Below, one piece after another: positions 50,801-61,150 of a stretch of DNA of 64,000 bases. The notes under the pieces are model-generated. The model ran no database searches, was not told the origin of the DNA, and was given only the letters and a program-made list of their open reading frames with translations. Position 1 is the first letter of the stretch, and each line of letters opens with the position of its first letter. Both the position numbers and the translations under genes were made by a program. Source of the stretch: Antedon mediterranea (Eukaryota > Echinodermata > Crinoidea > Comatulida > Antedonidae). The DNA lies in NCBI RefSeq assembly GCF_964355755.1, contig NC_092675.1, positions 1,679,001 to 1,743,000 of the forward strand. The letters are read 5' to 3'.

Positions 50801-53800
50801 TGTATTTAATGAGGTTTTCTGATTGATTTTACAGACATTTATTTAAAAAATATCTAAATCTATAAATGTTTACACATTGATGTGATTCATAATGTTGTAT
50901 CATCATATGTGATAACATGAATTACTTACTAAGGAAATGTTGTTTTAAATGAATAGTGCCAGCAACAATAATCAAAGGTCCTGGCTTCAACAACGTAGAA
51001 TATGGCAAGAAGGTCAACCTAACATGCGATGTGATTGGATATCCAAAACCAAAAATTGCTTGGAAAGAACGAGGAAGTTTTGTAAGTTCAAACTATCATA
51101 TTACTTATTGAATTGATAAATGCTACACACATGAGGGGTGGGGAGGGCAATGGGAAACGGAGGAAGCAAGGGTGGTGTTTTCGTCAACTCCCCCAGATGT
51201 CGATTGTTCTTCCACAAGACATTTTTATAAATGTGAATGTGTTAATTGACTTGTATGATATCAATTAAAGGAATAAAATTTCGACAGAAAGTTGGAACCA
51301 TGACCTAATTTGGTGCCATGACCTAATTTGGTGCCATGACCTAATTTGGTGCCATGACCTAATTTGGTGCCATGACCTAATTTGGTGCCATGACCTAATT
51401 TGGTACCATGACCTAATTTGGTGCCATGACCTAATTTGGTGCCATGACCTAATTTGGTACCATGACCTAATTTGGTGCCATGACCTAATTTGGTGCCATG
51501 ACCTAATTTGGTGCCATGACCTAATTTGGTGCCATGACCTAATTTGGTACCATGACCTAATTTGGTACCATGACCTAATTTGGTGCCATGATCGTGCCTG
51601 TGACCCTTTTGTACAGGGCGAGCACCTTACTGACCAAATAAATATGAATTTATTTATTCCTTGAAAGCTTTTTATTAGATTGATTTTGCAGATATAACAA
51701 TCATAACTGTAAAAGCATAACAGACCTGATGAATAGTATGTCATTTTATATATATATGATTTTATATTTAATTTTTATATTAAAGAAAATGGATTATAGC
51801 ACCGGAAAATCATATGATAAACCTTATCTGATAGTAACTGCTGTGGGGCCGATAAACTATACATGTGTTGCAGAGAACAAGATCCAGATCGGGTCTATCA
51901 AAAAGAGGAGCTACGTGGAGAAAGTCGGTGTTATCAAGATCTCCAATCGTCCCACGTAAGTATTTGGTAGTGGACGGCGAAAGTAAGGCTTGAACTGACA
52001 TGTAGCTACATTGCAATGAATAACACTTGTCAACAGTTAAAATGTTAGTACGGCCATACCACTTTAAAACACCAGTTACCAAGGTTGCCTGGTTAAGCCT
52101 GGTTAGAACTGAGATAAGAGACAGTCTGGGAATATTTGGTATTATATAGACCTTACATTAAGTGATTGGGCATAATGGTAAGGTTCCGAGTTTCAGACCT
52201 GTCTGCCATATTTCTTTCATTGTCCTAATCTAGTTCCATGGATGGCTTAATCCAAATTTTGTTTAACTAAGAAGGAATAAAAATACATTGACATTTTTAA
52301 TTTTAAATTGTTTTATGGATTAGTTTCTTGCATGACATCAATGTATTGTGTTGTCATTAAGATCAATATTAAATAAACATATCTTTCAGCACTATTTCAT
52401 ATGCTAAGGTCAATTGTGGTTATAGTATTTAGCATTATTGTCACATTTGATTTGAGGAATTGTAAAGATATCTTAGAGGTCAAGGTGATATTAAATTATG
52501 GATTTATGGATATCACAGTGTCAGGATTAAAGATATCACAGTGTGGGGATTAAAGATATCACAGTGTAGGGATTAAAGATATCACAGTGTAGGGATTAAA
52601 GATATCACAGTGTAGGGATTAAAGATATCACAGTGTAGGGATTAAAGATATCACAGTGTGGGGATTAAAGATATCACAGTGTAGGGATTAAAGATATCAC
52701 AGTGTAGGGATTAAAGATATCACAGTGTGGGGATTAAAGATATCACAGTGTAGGGATTAAAGATATCACAGTGTAGGGATTAAAGATATCACAGTGTAGA
52801 GATTGAAGATATCACAGTGTCAGGATTAAAGATATCACAGTGTGGGGATTAAAGATATCACAGTGTAGGGATTAAAGATATCACAGTGTAGGGATTGAAT
52901 ATATCACAGTGTAGGGATTAAAGATATCACAGTGTAGGGATTAAAGATATCACAGTGTAGGGATTAAAGATATCACAGTGTGGGGATTAAAGATATCACA
53001 GTGTGGGGATTAAAGATATCACAGTGTGGGGATTAAAGATATCACAGTGTGGGGATTAAAGATAATTGTGTACTTATTGCAACAAAGCAAACAGGTTAAT
53101 TATCCACACAACCATTTTAATTGATTTATAAATAAAAATTGTTATTAAACAAACAAATTATTAATGGTTACCAACATTTATAAAGCTATAGTATCTAGCC
53201 AGCTAAACTTGTTAGCATTCTAACCATTTGTTCTAAAGGATAATATCTGTAGTCACACTCACCGACATAATTTATTACATACATACATACTAGACTATAA
53301 ACATTAATACTTTCAAGGCCGTAGCGAGGGGTTAAAAACAGATTGGGCAAGATCCTTTAAATATAATTATTAATATAAAATATGACAATCTGTGAATCTG
53401 GGAAATTGGGATGGGTGAAAATTGAAAAGGCTAGCGTTTGTCTGCCTCATGCTGGCTATGCCCCTGCCTTTTAGGAGGTAGATCATTCGTATATTTTCTA
53501 TAAATTTTAGAAAAACACAATTAACTTTTCATGAACCTAATTAAATTATCTGATAATCTTATTCCTTGACATTATTATTCCTTTACTGTATTATGAATAA
53601 AACAAGGTTTAGCAATAGAATCTGATTTAATGCTGAGGATTTTTAAATTTCTAAAAACTGATCATAGCTTCAGATCCTACTTCAAGTCATTTATACAGTA
53701 GCATTAATAATCCTATTTTGAAAATAATGAATGAAATTCTTGTTTAAAAATAATCTTATTTTTTAGTATATAGATTTGTTACTGAAATAATAACACAATT

Positions 53801-56800
53801 ATTGGCAGGGCATTTTTTCGCTAGTGGTAACCAAGCTGTAAAGTGCACACAAACCAGAATTCTAGGCACTCCTGTCATACCACTCTACCAATGACTTGAT
53901 TATTTAAGACTTGTAAGGCATTTCTGACTGATAAATGTGGTTTATTTATATCTCTATATATTATTATACTATAGTATCCATGGTCATTTATTGAATAACT
54001 TTATTTTAGTCCTCAGGGTTACTGTAACTCGTACCAAGGTCAAGTATGTGGAACCTATCTACAAGATCTTTTCATCTTTTACAACACCAGTATTGCCAAC
54101 CCTGAAAGGGTAATTGAGACATCCATGCTTGAAATTTTTCGAAGCCTTGTTAGCGTTACTGATAAATGTTACGAACCAATTCTTAAACTGATATGCCACA
54201 GGGCTCATCCGGATTGTGACCAAGTCATGCCTGGCTTACAACTCTCAAAGCCTATATGCAGGTAAGGGTTAAGATATTTAAACCCTCAGTTATGTATCAT
54301 TTCTGGTTAGTCTACAGCATGTGTTAGTATTATTTGTTTCTGCTTTACCCAAAGTTGATTAAATTCAATGTTATTATTTTTAGTTAAGCCTTGTCTACAC
54401 TATCAAACTTTATGTGACAAAATGTGATGTGCTCATATATGGGCATGATGATGTCACATCACTACCATATTTGTGCATATCACACTTATTTTTTTTTCAA
54501 ACTAGTTTTATAGTGTAGACAGAGCGTTAGACATGAACCACAGGAGATTGTACGTTAGCTTAAGAGGTTGTGCCGCCTTTTGAGCTTTATGACAAATTGT
54601 TGGGTTTTTTTTATTAAAAAAAATATATTGTAAGAAGCATTTTTATAACATTCTTTTAAAATATTTATCAATGTCTTACCCAACAGAGAGGAATGCTATG
54701 CTGTGAAGTTAATGTACTGTAGAAATGATTGGAAACAATTTGTTGACAGTCTCAGCGTAAACCACAAACAGTTCTTCCAAATACCAGAAGATTGTGGCGA
54801 ACTTCCAAGTAAATTTAACACAAAAGACGGCGAAATGCAGTGTTCAGATGCTGATATTCTTCGTAAGTTTACCTAGCTAGCTAAGTGAGGCCATTGAGCC
54901 TTGTCTACACTATCAAAATATGTGATGTGCCCATATATAGACATGATGATGTCATATCACTACCATATTTGGGCACATCACATTTTTTGTTAAACTATTT
55001 AGATAGTGTAGACAGAGCTTTAGATGTATATGTAGGTCTTTCTAATTTGTTTCGAATCTGCCTGTAGGCAAAAATGTTTGAACGTCTTCCTCAGCCTGCT
55101 AACGTTTAAATATTGTAATATTTTGATATAAAATGCTAAATATTTGTGTTTAGTTCTGTAAAATGTACTTATTAACGTTTCAGACAGTTGATGTTAATAT
55201 GACAATAATATAATAATTTAGATAAGCATTCTTTATCTTAGAGAATAAAATATGTAACTGTTAGATGTCTAATAGAATTAATATAATCTTATAGGGAAAA
55301 CTTTTTTTTCTCTATTTAATAATAGAATCAAAATAGTTTTTATGCGGTACTGATTCAGATATAGAGTGATTGAACGTATATACAACTATATACAAGTGTG
55401 GATCAATTGACTTGTATATTGCTTGATAATTACCTCTGGTTGCGTTCCCACCACACGGATATCTCTATCAGTATGGTGTTTAACAGTTAGAACTAAATTT
55501 AGAATTAACTTGTATTACCTACTTAATTTTTTACAGAACTTCCAGACCCTGATGATATAACAAGTGAGTTTTAACCTAACCCAGTCATGTCGGCCTTATT
55601 AGGCACTTTAATTTGACAGACACGATAGCAACAATTTTGAAGCAATATGACATACAGTATAACTCTTCTTGTGGCCCTCCTTTGTGGTGGCCCTCCTTTG
55701 TGGTGGCCCTCCTTTGTGGTGGCCCTCCCTTGGGATGGCTCTCCATTGGGATACCCCTATTAGGACAGGTACCTGTGAGATGAACAAGAAAAAATTTAAA
55801 ACTTCAGCCAATCCCTATTCAGAGGACTCCCCTTTGTTGTGTCCCAAATGTCCCCTTAATAGGGGTTCTATTAAATTATTCAAATTCATGATAGCTATGA
55901 TATTGCTTCTTGATTGTTGTATGTCGTTTTAAAAGTTCCGTATACCTTGCTACAGCACCAGAAACCTAACCCAAGCCTAAAAATGACACTTTTTTTTCTA
56001 TGCACCCACAATTAACGCTTCTGATTTTTTCTCTATTTCTATTAATTTTCTGATATTAACAGTTATTATTTCATTGAGTTCTTTTTAAACACAATTCTAT
56101 AATCAAATGTCTTCTATGTTATTTACTTACAATCAATTAAGGAAAGCAGTCAACCATCTATATGTTCTTTTTTTTAGAATTTTTGTTTAATTAAATGTAC
56201 TGAATACCTTTTCATTTGCAGCACAACACCCTCCCCCCCTCCCCCACAAATATTTTTCTTATTTTTCCTGAAAAGCATTTCTTTCAGTTTTATCTACCTT
56301 GCTTATTTTGGATGTTTGCTGCCCCTTTTAAAGAGAAAGCTGCGTTTGTTTATTCGTTGTTTGTTATGTTGCTTACTGTGGTATGACTGCTTTATTTCAC
56401 CCAGTGTTGCAGTGTTTGTTCAATTTTGTTGCTTTTAGATATCATCAAAATGCTGTTTTTGGCTTCATAAATCTTTTTCATCATTTTCATAACATATTTA
56501 AGATTTCAATGAAAAAATAATATAATTGTATACATGTAACTTTACAGACCTAACGATATCGTATATTATAAGTACAGTGTTTTACATGTTAAAATGTAAT
56601 TTACACTACATTCTATACACCCAACATCTCTAATAGTATATAGTTTGGTGGTAGAGGGTAATTAACCTGTAAATAATTTATTGTGTTTCAATCAATTTCT
56701 TACAGTTGAATGTTTCTATTAATGTTTAATTGAAATCACTAAAAACTAATACATTAACTAGTATCTTGAAAAATTTTTTATATAAATATATGTTCTTAAA

Positions 56801-58913
56801 ATATCATGCTTTGTTTAAAAATAAGATTTCATAAAATAATAATTCATAAAATGGCATTCAACGGTCAGCTGCTTCTTGGGTAATGCTGGTATGTTTGGAG
56901 GAATTATGCAAATAATCAGCCACACCTACATAGTTACACCTGGGATTCATTGGTGGTTTTTTTTAAAAACCTAATAAGTCATAAATTATGTTACTTTTTT
57001 CAGAAAAATGTTACAATAGTTCTGGACAGTATTACCAAGGATCAGTGAATTACACTAAATCTGGCAAGCCATGTAAAGCATGGGATTCCCAGGTAAATAT
57101 TTAATTTAATCTACTAACCAATCAGGTGTCTGCATTTACTAAAAAAATCACGAGAAATAGTTTTTTGGACTATTTCAGACAATTTATATTAAGAGTTATA
57201 TATGTTACTCCTCATGTCAAGAGACGAGAGAAGTAAAGCTTTGTCAACACTATCAAACTAGTTTGACAAAAAATATAGTAGTGATATGACATCATCGTGT
57301 CCATATATGGGCATATCACATTTTTTTGTGATAGTGTAGACAGAGCGTAAGGTACTATAGTTAAAATCTTGAAACAGAGGAAACCCATAATAAGGGAACA
57401 CTTTGTTGGTTTTGAAGGTATCCCATAATAGGGACTCTACTATATTTACAAAAGCATGGTGTGAGCTTATTATTTTTTAATTTGTCTTTTCAGACCTTTA
57501 TGAATCCCGGTGTGTATCCTGAACTTTACAATGCCAGCAATCATTGCCGAAATCCAGATGGAAGATACGAGTCTCCGTGGTGTTTCACCGACAACGTGAT
57601 GCCACGGTGGGAATTCTGTGCCATTGGCAAATGTGGTAAGTAATTTTAGGATAAGGAATTTATTTCCCACAGGACGCAAAATCTGAATGAAATACAGAAA
57701 TAGACAATAACAATTAATTATGCTATATTATTATTTATTTTTATTTTTAACAGATTCAGATGAAGTGGTCAATGAGTTACCAATGCCACACCCAACAAAT
57801 AGATTGCCCTTCGATATCAGTTGGATCGTCATCATCTGTTGTACTTCTCTTGTTGTCATAGTAATCATCATCATCTCTGTAACTGGAATACTCCATGTTA
57901 AGCGCAACAAAAAACTTGATAAACTTTACCCCTTCCCAACCAACCTGGATATGGCTGAAATACCACCTAACCCTATGTACGGTAAAGATTTCTACAAGTC
58001 ATTCAACCCACGTTTAGAAACATTTGAGTACCCAAGGAATAACGTTGTCTATATAAAAGACATCGGTGAAGGCGCCTTTGGTAGAGTGTTTCAGGCTCAA
58101 GCACCTAGTCTTGTTCACGGTAAGAAAGAAACCATTGTTGCCGTTAAAATGCTAAAGGACGATGCAGATGCCGATACGATGCGGTACTTCAACCGTGAGG
58201 CAGAGGTCGTAACTCGGTTTAATCATCAAAATATTGTGAAACTTCTGGGCGTTTGTTTTGTTGGAAAGCCATTGGCTATTATACTTGAGTATATGGGCCA
58301 TGGGGATTTGCAGCATTTCTTGAGACGTCGTAGCCCGGAGAGAATCTACGAGGGTAGTAACAAGAGCGGGATGGTGCTGGACATGCGAACAAAGCTAAAC
58401 ATGGCAAAACAAGTTGCCACAGGAATGGCGTATCTTACGGAGCTGCGATTCGTTCATCGTGACGTTGCCACACGTAATTGCCTCGTTAACAACACATTGG
58501 AAGTTAAAATATCTGATTTTGGATTGGCCAGACATCTTGGATCTCGCGAGTATTATCTTGGACATAAAGATGAAAAGATACCTATTAGATGGACTTCCCC
58601 TGAAGCATTGTGGGATTACCAATTCACCTGTCAGTCTGACATGTGGTCTTTTGGAATCCTTCTGTGGGAGATATTTACAAATGCTTTGAAACCTTACAGT
58701 GGGATGTCTCACGAGGACGTGTTCATGAAAGTGAGGCAAGGCTATCGTTTAGGCTGCCCAAAAGACACGCCGAAAGGTGTCTACGAACTCATGAAAATGT
58801 GTTGGGCTCACGAGGCGTCGCAACGCCCTTTGTTTCAAACTGTTTACGCTGTGTTGGAAGAATTGCAAAAAGAGCCTTCTGTACAACAAGCAAGCAACTA
58901 CGCAATTGTTTAA
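41775..58913 (+). CDS. MUSK: MuSK-type receptor tyrosine kinase with kringle (whole gene, 11 predicted coding exons)
   Basis: The joined exons give exactly 879 codons (878 residues plus stop), close to the roughly 870 of human MuSK. Order: signal peptide; Pro/Gly-rich linker; two Ig domains (about 74-264); frizzled-type CRD (264-407); kringle with six cysteines (416-492); transmembrane helix (about 516-539); juxtamembrane NPMY (565-568); kinase with GEGAFGRVF (597-605), VAVK (K624), HRD (727-729), DFG (747-749), SPE (774-776). The juxtamembrane EYPRNN and VFQA...AP, LLGVC.VGKP and the CRD sequence pick MuSK rather than ROR. Known: MuSK with LRP4, agrin and Dok-7 organises the neuromuscular synapse; some non-mammalian MuSKs keep a kringle. 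Inference: Wnt/agrin-type receptor, single-pass plasma membrane. Odd: only two Ig domains, and an intronless kinase. Confidence 0.92.
42728..42893 (+). repeat. Dispersed repeat family D
   Basis: GATGAAGGGCTAGTGTTGCC ... CTCCATTGAGATCCAGTCAC ... TTTGCCTTTGGATTTAT. In MuSK intron 1. Confidence 0.75.
43626..43709. mobile_element. MITE family A, partial
   Basis: GGCATATCACTATCATATTT ... TTTGGTAGTGTGGACAGAGC-TTA; right half. Confidence 0.7.
43961..44135 (+). repeat. 22-bp tandem repeat, 8 copies
   Basis: Near-perfect CATGCATTTATGAACTATTC-CC units, suggesting recent expansion. MuSK intron 1. Confidence 0.92.
45620..45670. promoter_or_regulatory. Hairpin with two E-box palindromes
   Basis: 18-bp perfect inverted arms TCACATGTGATGCCTGTA and TACAGGCATCACATGTGA separated by 15 bp, about 175 bp before MuSK exon 2. 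Each arm carries CACATGTG, an E-box. Regulatory function is a guess. Confidence 0.4.
45846..45992 (+). CDS. MUSK: MuSK exon 2: extracellular linker
   Basis: TTTAG| to |GTAAGT, phase 1/1. SPGPVKSLTTQATQIDSGVK and NGTPGPGDSQPAGVY: low-complexity, Pro/Gly/Thr-rich, not an Ig fold. It stands where the first Ig domain of vertebrate MuSK would be. Confidence 0.8.
46060..46345 (+). repeat. G-rich degenerate repeat
   Basis: Units like GAGAAAAAGTGGGGGTTGAG, purine-only over most of 280 bp; it could form triplex or G-rich structures. Intron before the first Ig exon. Confidence 0.8.
46509..46784 (+). CDS. MUSK: MuSK exon 3: Ig domain
   Basis: A single-exon C2/I-set Ig: NITYHCQVAES, then EIWWEHNGERI, then NSGKYECLARNNYGTV. 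Phase 1/1. Acceptor is a tandem AAG/CAG (46503-46508); use of the upstream AG adds one alanine. Confidence 0.9.
46990..47995. mobile_element. DNA transposon with about 37-bp inverted ends
   Basis: Left AGGGCCTGTTCAGACCTACG then GAGTTATGCTTTCGTAT; right ATACGAAAGCATAACTCCGT then AGGTCTGAACATACCCT. Internal sub-terminal inverted motifs also occur (CGTACAAGTCCATAGGTCTG). It contains the SANT-like reading frame at 47378-47554. Confidence 0.8.
47378..47554 (+). pseudogene. SANT/Myb-like domain of a DNA transposon (58 codons, broken)
   Basis: MSSKRAHWRETEVKYLISLW and SPEFRDRSEVKNWRKSTC then MSVFNDMADTLAD: the W-x(n)-LISLW helix and overall pattern of the Myb/SANT-like accessory protein seen in PIF/Harbinger-type elements. 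It ends in TAA; in another frame downstream, GASMGFEHFSAINDILGHRP looks like a continuation, so a frameshift or intron is involved. No DDE transposase is present, so the element is non-autonomous. Confidence 0.6.
48637..48993. mobile_element. Fold-back family B, complete copy
   Basis: Ends TTAAAGATGTATTGTCCCCC and GGGGGACAATACATCTTTAA are perfect 20-bp inverted repeats; the interior is AT-rich and non-coding. Confidence 0.85.
50200..50660. repeat. GC-rich island with inverted motifs inside an intron
   Basis: Much richer in CpG than its surroundings; ATGCCGACGT and ACGTCGGCAT and two CTCGGCA/TGCCGAG motifs are inverted. Open frames on both strands show no domain. It could be an inserted fold-back element or an intronic CpG island. 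Confidence 0.4.
50957..51081 (+). CDS. MUSK: MuSK exon 4: second Ig, first half
   Basis: AATAG| to |GTAAGT, phase 1 in, 0 out. PATIIKGPGFNNVEYGKKVN then LTCDVIGYPKPKIAWKERG: cysteine and tryptophan of the Ig core. Confidence 0.88.
51299..51590 (+). repeat. 18-bp tandem repeat, about 16 copies
   Basis: CATGACCTAATTTGGTGC units with G/A variation (GGTGCC or GGTACC). Multiple-of-three length leaves a spurious minus-strand frame (RSWHQI repeats). Confidence 0.92.
51786..51955 (+). CDS. MUSK: MuSK exon 5: second Ig, second half
   Basis: TAAAG| to |GTAAGT, phase 0 in, 2 out. INYTCVAENKIQIG completes the Ig, with KVGVIKISNRPT as linker to the CRD. Confidence 0.87.
52044..52285 (+). mobile_element. 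5S-tRNA chimeric SINE, diverged second copy
   Basis: TAGTACGGCCATACCACTTT, ACACCAGTTACC, AGACAGTCTGGGAATATTTG-GT match 5S rRNA; then GGGCATAATGGTAAGGTTCC and a body ending CTTAATCCAAATTTT, aligned in order with 21321-21670. Confidence 0.65.
52510..53065 (+). repeat. 23-bp tandem repeat, about 24 copies
   Basis: AAAGATATCACAGTGTAGGG-ATT units with TAGGG/TGGGG variants. Intron between Ig2 and CRD of MuSK. Confidence 0.92.
54010..54261 (+). CDS. MUSK: MuSK exon 6: frizzled-type CRD, part 1
   Basis: TTTTAG| to |GTAAGG, phase 2/2. GYCNSYQGQVCGTYL, TDKCYEPILKLICHRAHPDC and LSKPICR: cysteine spacing of the MuSK/ROR CRD, closest to MuSK (GYCAQYRGEVC in vertebrates). Confidence 0.92.
54383..54530. 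mobile_element. MITE family A
   Basis: TAAGCCTTGTCTACACTATC ... TTTTATAGTGTAGACAGAGC. Lies 157 bp upstream of MuSK exon 7. Confidence 0.82.
54687..54862 (+). CDS. MUSK: MuSK exon 7: frizzled-type CRD, part 2
   Basis: CAACAG| to |GTAAGT, phase 2 in, 1 out. EECYAVKLMYCRNDWKQFVD, PEDCGELPSKFN and EMQCSDADIL. A palindromic MITE lies on each side within about 160 bp. Confidence 0.9.
54896..55022. mobile_element. MITE family A
   Basis: GAGCCTTGTCTACACTATCA ... TTAGATAGTGTAGACAGAGC-TTT. Lies 33 bp downstream of MuSK exon 7. Confidence 0.82.
55537..55563 (+). CDS. MUSK: MuSK exon 8: 27-nt micro-exon
   Basis: TTACAG| to |GTGAGT, phase 1/1. Encodes acidic QLPDPDDIT between CRD and kringle. Skipping keeps frame. 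Confidence 0.65.
55655..55880. mobile_element. Family F fold-back with internal 16-bp repeat
   Basis: Four units of GTGGCCCTCCTTTGTG near 55670-55730, then CCCCTATTAGGACAGGTACC ... TGTCCCCTTAATAGGGGTTC-TA. Confidence 0.55.
57004..57092 (+). CDS. MUSK: MuSK exon 9: kringle, part 1
   Basis: TTTCAG| to |GTAAAT, phase 1 in, 0 out. CYNSSGQYYQGSVNYTKSGK then PCKAWDSQ: kringle start with the first two cysteines. Confidence 0.92.
57235..57350. mobile_element. MITE family A
   Basis: AAAGCTTTGTCAACACTATC ... TGTGATAGTGTAGACAGAGC. Confidence 0.8.
57494..57635 (+). CDS. MUSK: MuSK exon 10: kringle, part 2
   Basis: TTTCAG| to |GTAAGT, phase 0 in, 1 out. NHCRNPDGRYESPWCFTDN then RWEFCAIGKC: the remaining four kringle cysteines and the NPDG...PWCF signature. 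Confidence 0.93.
57754..58913 (+). CDS. MUSK: MuSK exon 11: transmembrane segment and complete kinase
   Basis: AACAG| acceptor, phase 1; 1160 nt to TAA. Transmembrane span WIVIICCTSLVVIVIIII. PPNPMYGKDF supplies an NPxY equivalent to the Dok-7 docking site of vertebrate MuSK. Kinase: GEGAFGRVF, VAVKMLK, FVHRDVATRNCL (V replaces the usual L after HRD), DFGLAR, activation-loop YY at 759-760, IPIRWTSPEAL. Vertebrate MuSK has a third activation tyrosine slightly upstream; here that position is Leu or Ser. C-terminus SNYAIV is hydrophobic but not a standard class-I PDZ ligand. All catalytic residues are present. Confidence 0.95.
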
Positions 58914-60760
58914 CATTCAAATATATGCTGTATATAATGTATATCAATTATAACTTTTAAAAGTGAACGTTTATGTTTTATAATTTTTGATGGATGAAGA
59001 TGCCATTTATATGCATGAAAATATGTTTTATTTATCAATATCAGTTTTATAATGTAAAATATGTGCATTCTATGTTATTACATTCATCCTTTTAACATTT
59101 TCATAGAATATGTTTGTGAGGATATGTTAATATTAGTGTTTATGAACAAGGTGCTCAAACAATGTACTTTTTATTAATCATATTTGATTATTTTCTGGTC
59201 CATTTTTTATAATTGTAATTAGTAATTGTAAAGCTACACAAATCCAAGTTCTCCCATAGTCCTGTTTTTTTATACCAGTTAATGTTATTGAACAAAATTA
59301 AGTTTGTACCACATGAAAAGAACAACAAATATATTAATCTTTGTCTAGGCCTATATGAATATAAGCCCTGTTTATGTTACTATATCCGTATGTATTGTAT
59401 GCAGTTAAAGTAATTGATATCACATAATATTGATTGTTTATTTTGGATAGTACGTCTATATAACAAATCAAAGAAAACATTGAACCAGAAAATTAACAGC
59501 ATCTTCCAAAAACACAAACTAAAATCATCATTTTCACCAAACGCTGATGAAGGTTGGATTGTGGAAGTACATGGAAGATTAATTTTAATTAAATCGTTAC
59601 AACTGTCTTTAATTCTGTTTTTATAACTACGAAAGGAGTTGCTACGACCTTTATTAGCCCTCTATAAGAATATAATATAAGATTCGCAATACCTTTCAAA
59701 TGCACTGATTGATATATGTAACCACTTTTGTATTAAATCCAAAGGCAAATTACTGAAAAAATGACAATACTGTGGGTATCAGTGGCTGGATCTCAATGCA
59801 GATACAAAAAAAAAGCGAAAAGCTAAATCAAAACGATAAAGTAAAACAGCCATAAAAGTTAGCAGAGCTTTCGGGCAACATATCTTTCAAAAACTCCCAA
59901 TTGCCACACATTACTAAAGCTACTTTATTTATTTATTTATTTAACAACATATTTATACAGGATAATACACAATCAAGTAGAAATTACAAGGATTTATCCG
60001 CTGAATGCGGATAACTAATAAACTTGTTTTGCATTGTGGTCCTGTCGACAAAAACGGATACAAATTTAAATCTTATACAATTACAATTAATAATAAAAGC
60101 AACAAAAAAAATAAACTGGAAGTTAAATGTTATGAAAAGAAATGAGATCTGTATCTAGCTTTAAAGGACTTAATCGTGGGTGAATGTTTTATATCAGCTG
60201 GCAAGTCATTCCATATTTTTCCGCCTGCAACTTTTAAATAAACTAAATAAGTTGAAAACTTACAATGAGAATATTGTTAAAATAAAAATAACAATGATAA
60301 AGAACACATTTGAGAACATGTTTTAAAGAGAAGTACTGAAATTATTGTATACTATAATGTTATTTATTGGGAAGAAATACCAATATTCAATTTTACTGTA
60401 CATATTTTTTAAATGAAAATGTCTTTAACCATTTAAAGATGCAATTAAAGTTTTTGTTTTAAATGGTGCAAATATTACCAATAATTTTTAAAGGAACTAG
60501 AGAGTGGGGGAATATTATTCTATGCTTGTTTAAAATGTAAATTATTTGTCTAGCCCTACTATGGAGTTGATTCATTGGTGGTAAGTGTACATTTTCCTTG
60601 CTCGGCTTAATCAGTTAAGAATACTCAGTGGCTGGATCTCAATGGAGATACAAAAAAAAGCGAGCTAAATCAAAACGATAAAGTAATACAGCCAGAAAAA
60701 TATATTATAACAATACTGTATTGTTTTATGTGTTGTTTATAACAATAGTGCATTGTTTGT
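58914..60760. other. MuSK 3' flank and AT-rich intergenic DNA
   Basis: 3' UTR of unknown length, two inverted family D copies (59735-59885, 60612-60705), a hairpin TTATCCGC...GCGGATAA at 59994-60014 related to the one at 37421, and no gene. Confidence 0.5.
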
Positions 60761-60764
60761 TCTT

Positions 60765-61150
60765 CTATACACAGCAATGCGTTTTGACTATACATCAATG
60801 CGTTTTGACTATACATCAATGCGTTTTGACTATACAGTACTAATGCGTTTCCTTTTCTATATACAGTAATGCGTTTCCTTTTCTATATACAGTAATGCGT
60901 TTCTTTATAAATAATAATAGTAGTGCGTTTTCTTTATAAATAGTAATAGTAGTGCATTTTCATTTCTATACAGTAAACATGCGTGTTCGTTTTTATGCGT
61001 TTTCCTCTACAGTTAATGCGTTTCATCTACAGTTAATGCGTTTCTTTATATTATAATATACTGTAGTAATGTGTGTTTCTTCTCTACTATACAGTAAAAA
61101 TGCGTTTTCGTCTCTATGCGTTTTCCTCCACATTTATGCCTTTTCAGTTT
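60765..61150 (+). repeat. Degenerate tandem repeat (ATGCGTTTTNNNTNTATACAGTA type)
   Basis: Repeated AATGCGTTTTGACTATACAT, GTAATGCGTTTCCTTTTCTA and similar; unit about 20-33 bp, decayed. Confidence 0.75.

Noticed and set aside
51265-51744. Minus-strand frame with RSWHQI repeats
   Set aside because: An artefact of the 18-bp tandem repeat in a MuSK intron.
41775-58913. ROR instead of MuSK
   Set aside because: Ig + CRD + kringle + kinase order also fits ROR, but the two Ig domains, NPMY juxtamembrane motif, EYPRNN and the kinase sequence are MuSK-like.
58395-58960. Extra frames overlapping the MuSK kinase on both strands
   Set aside because: Shadows of the kinase reading frame with no independent features.
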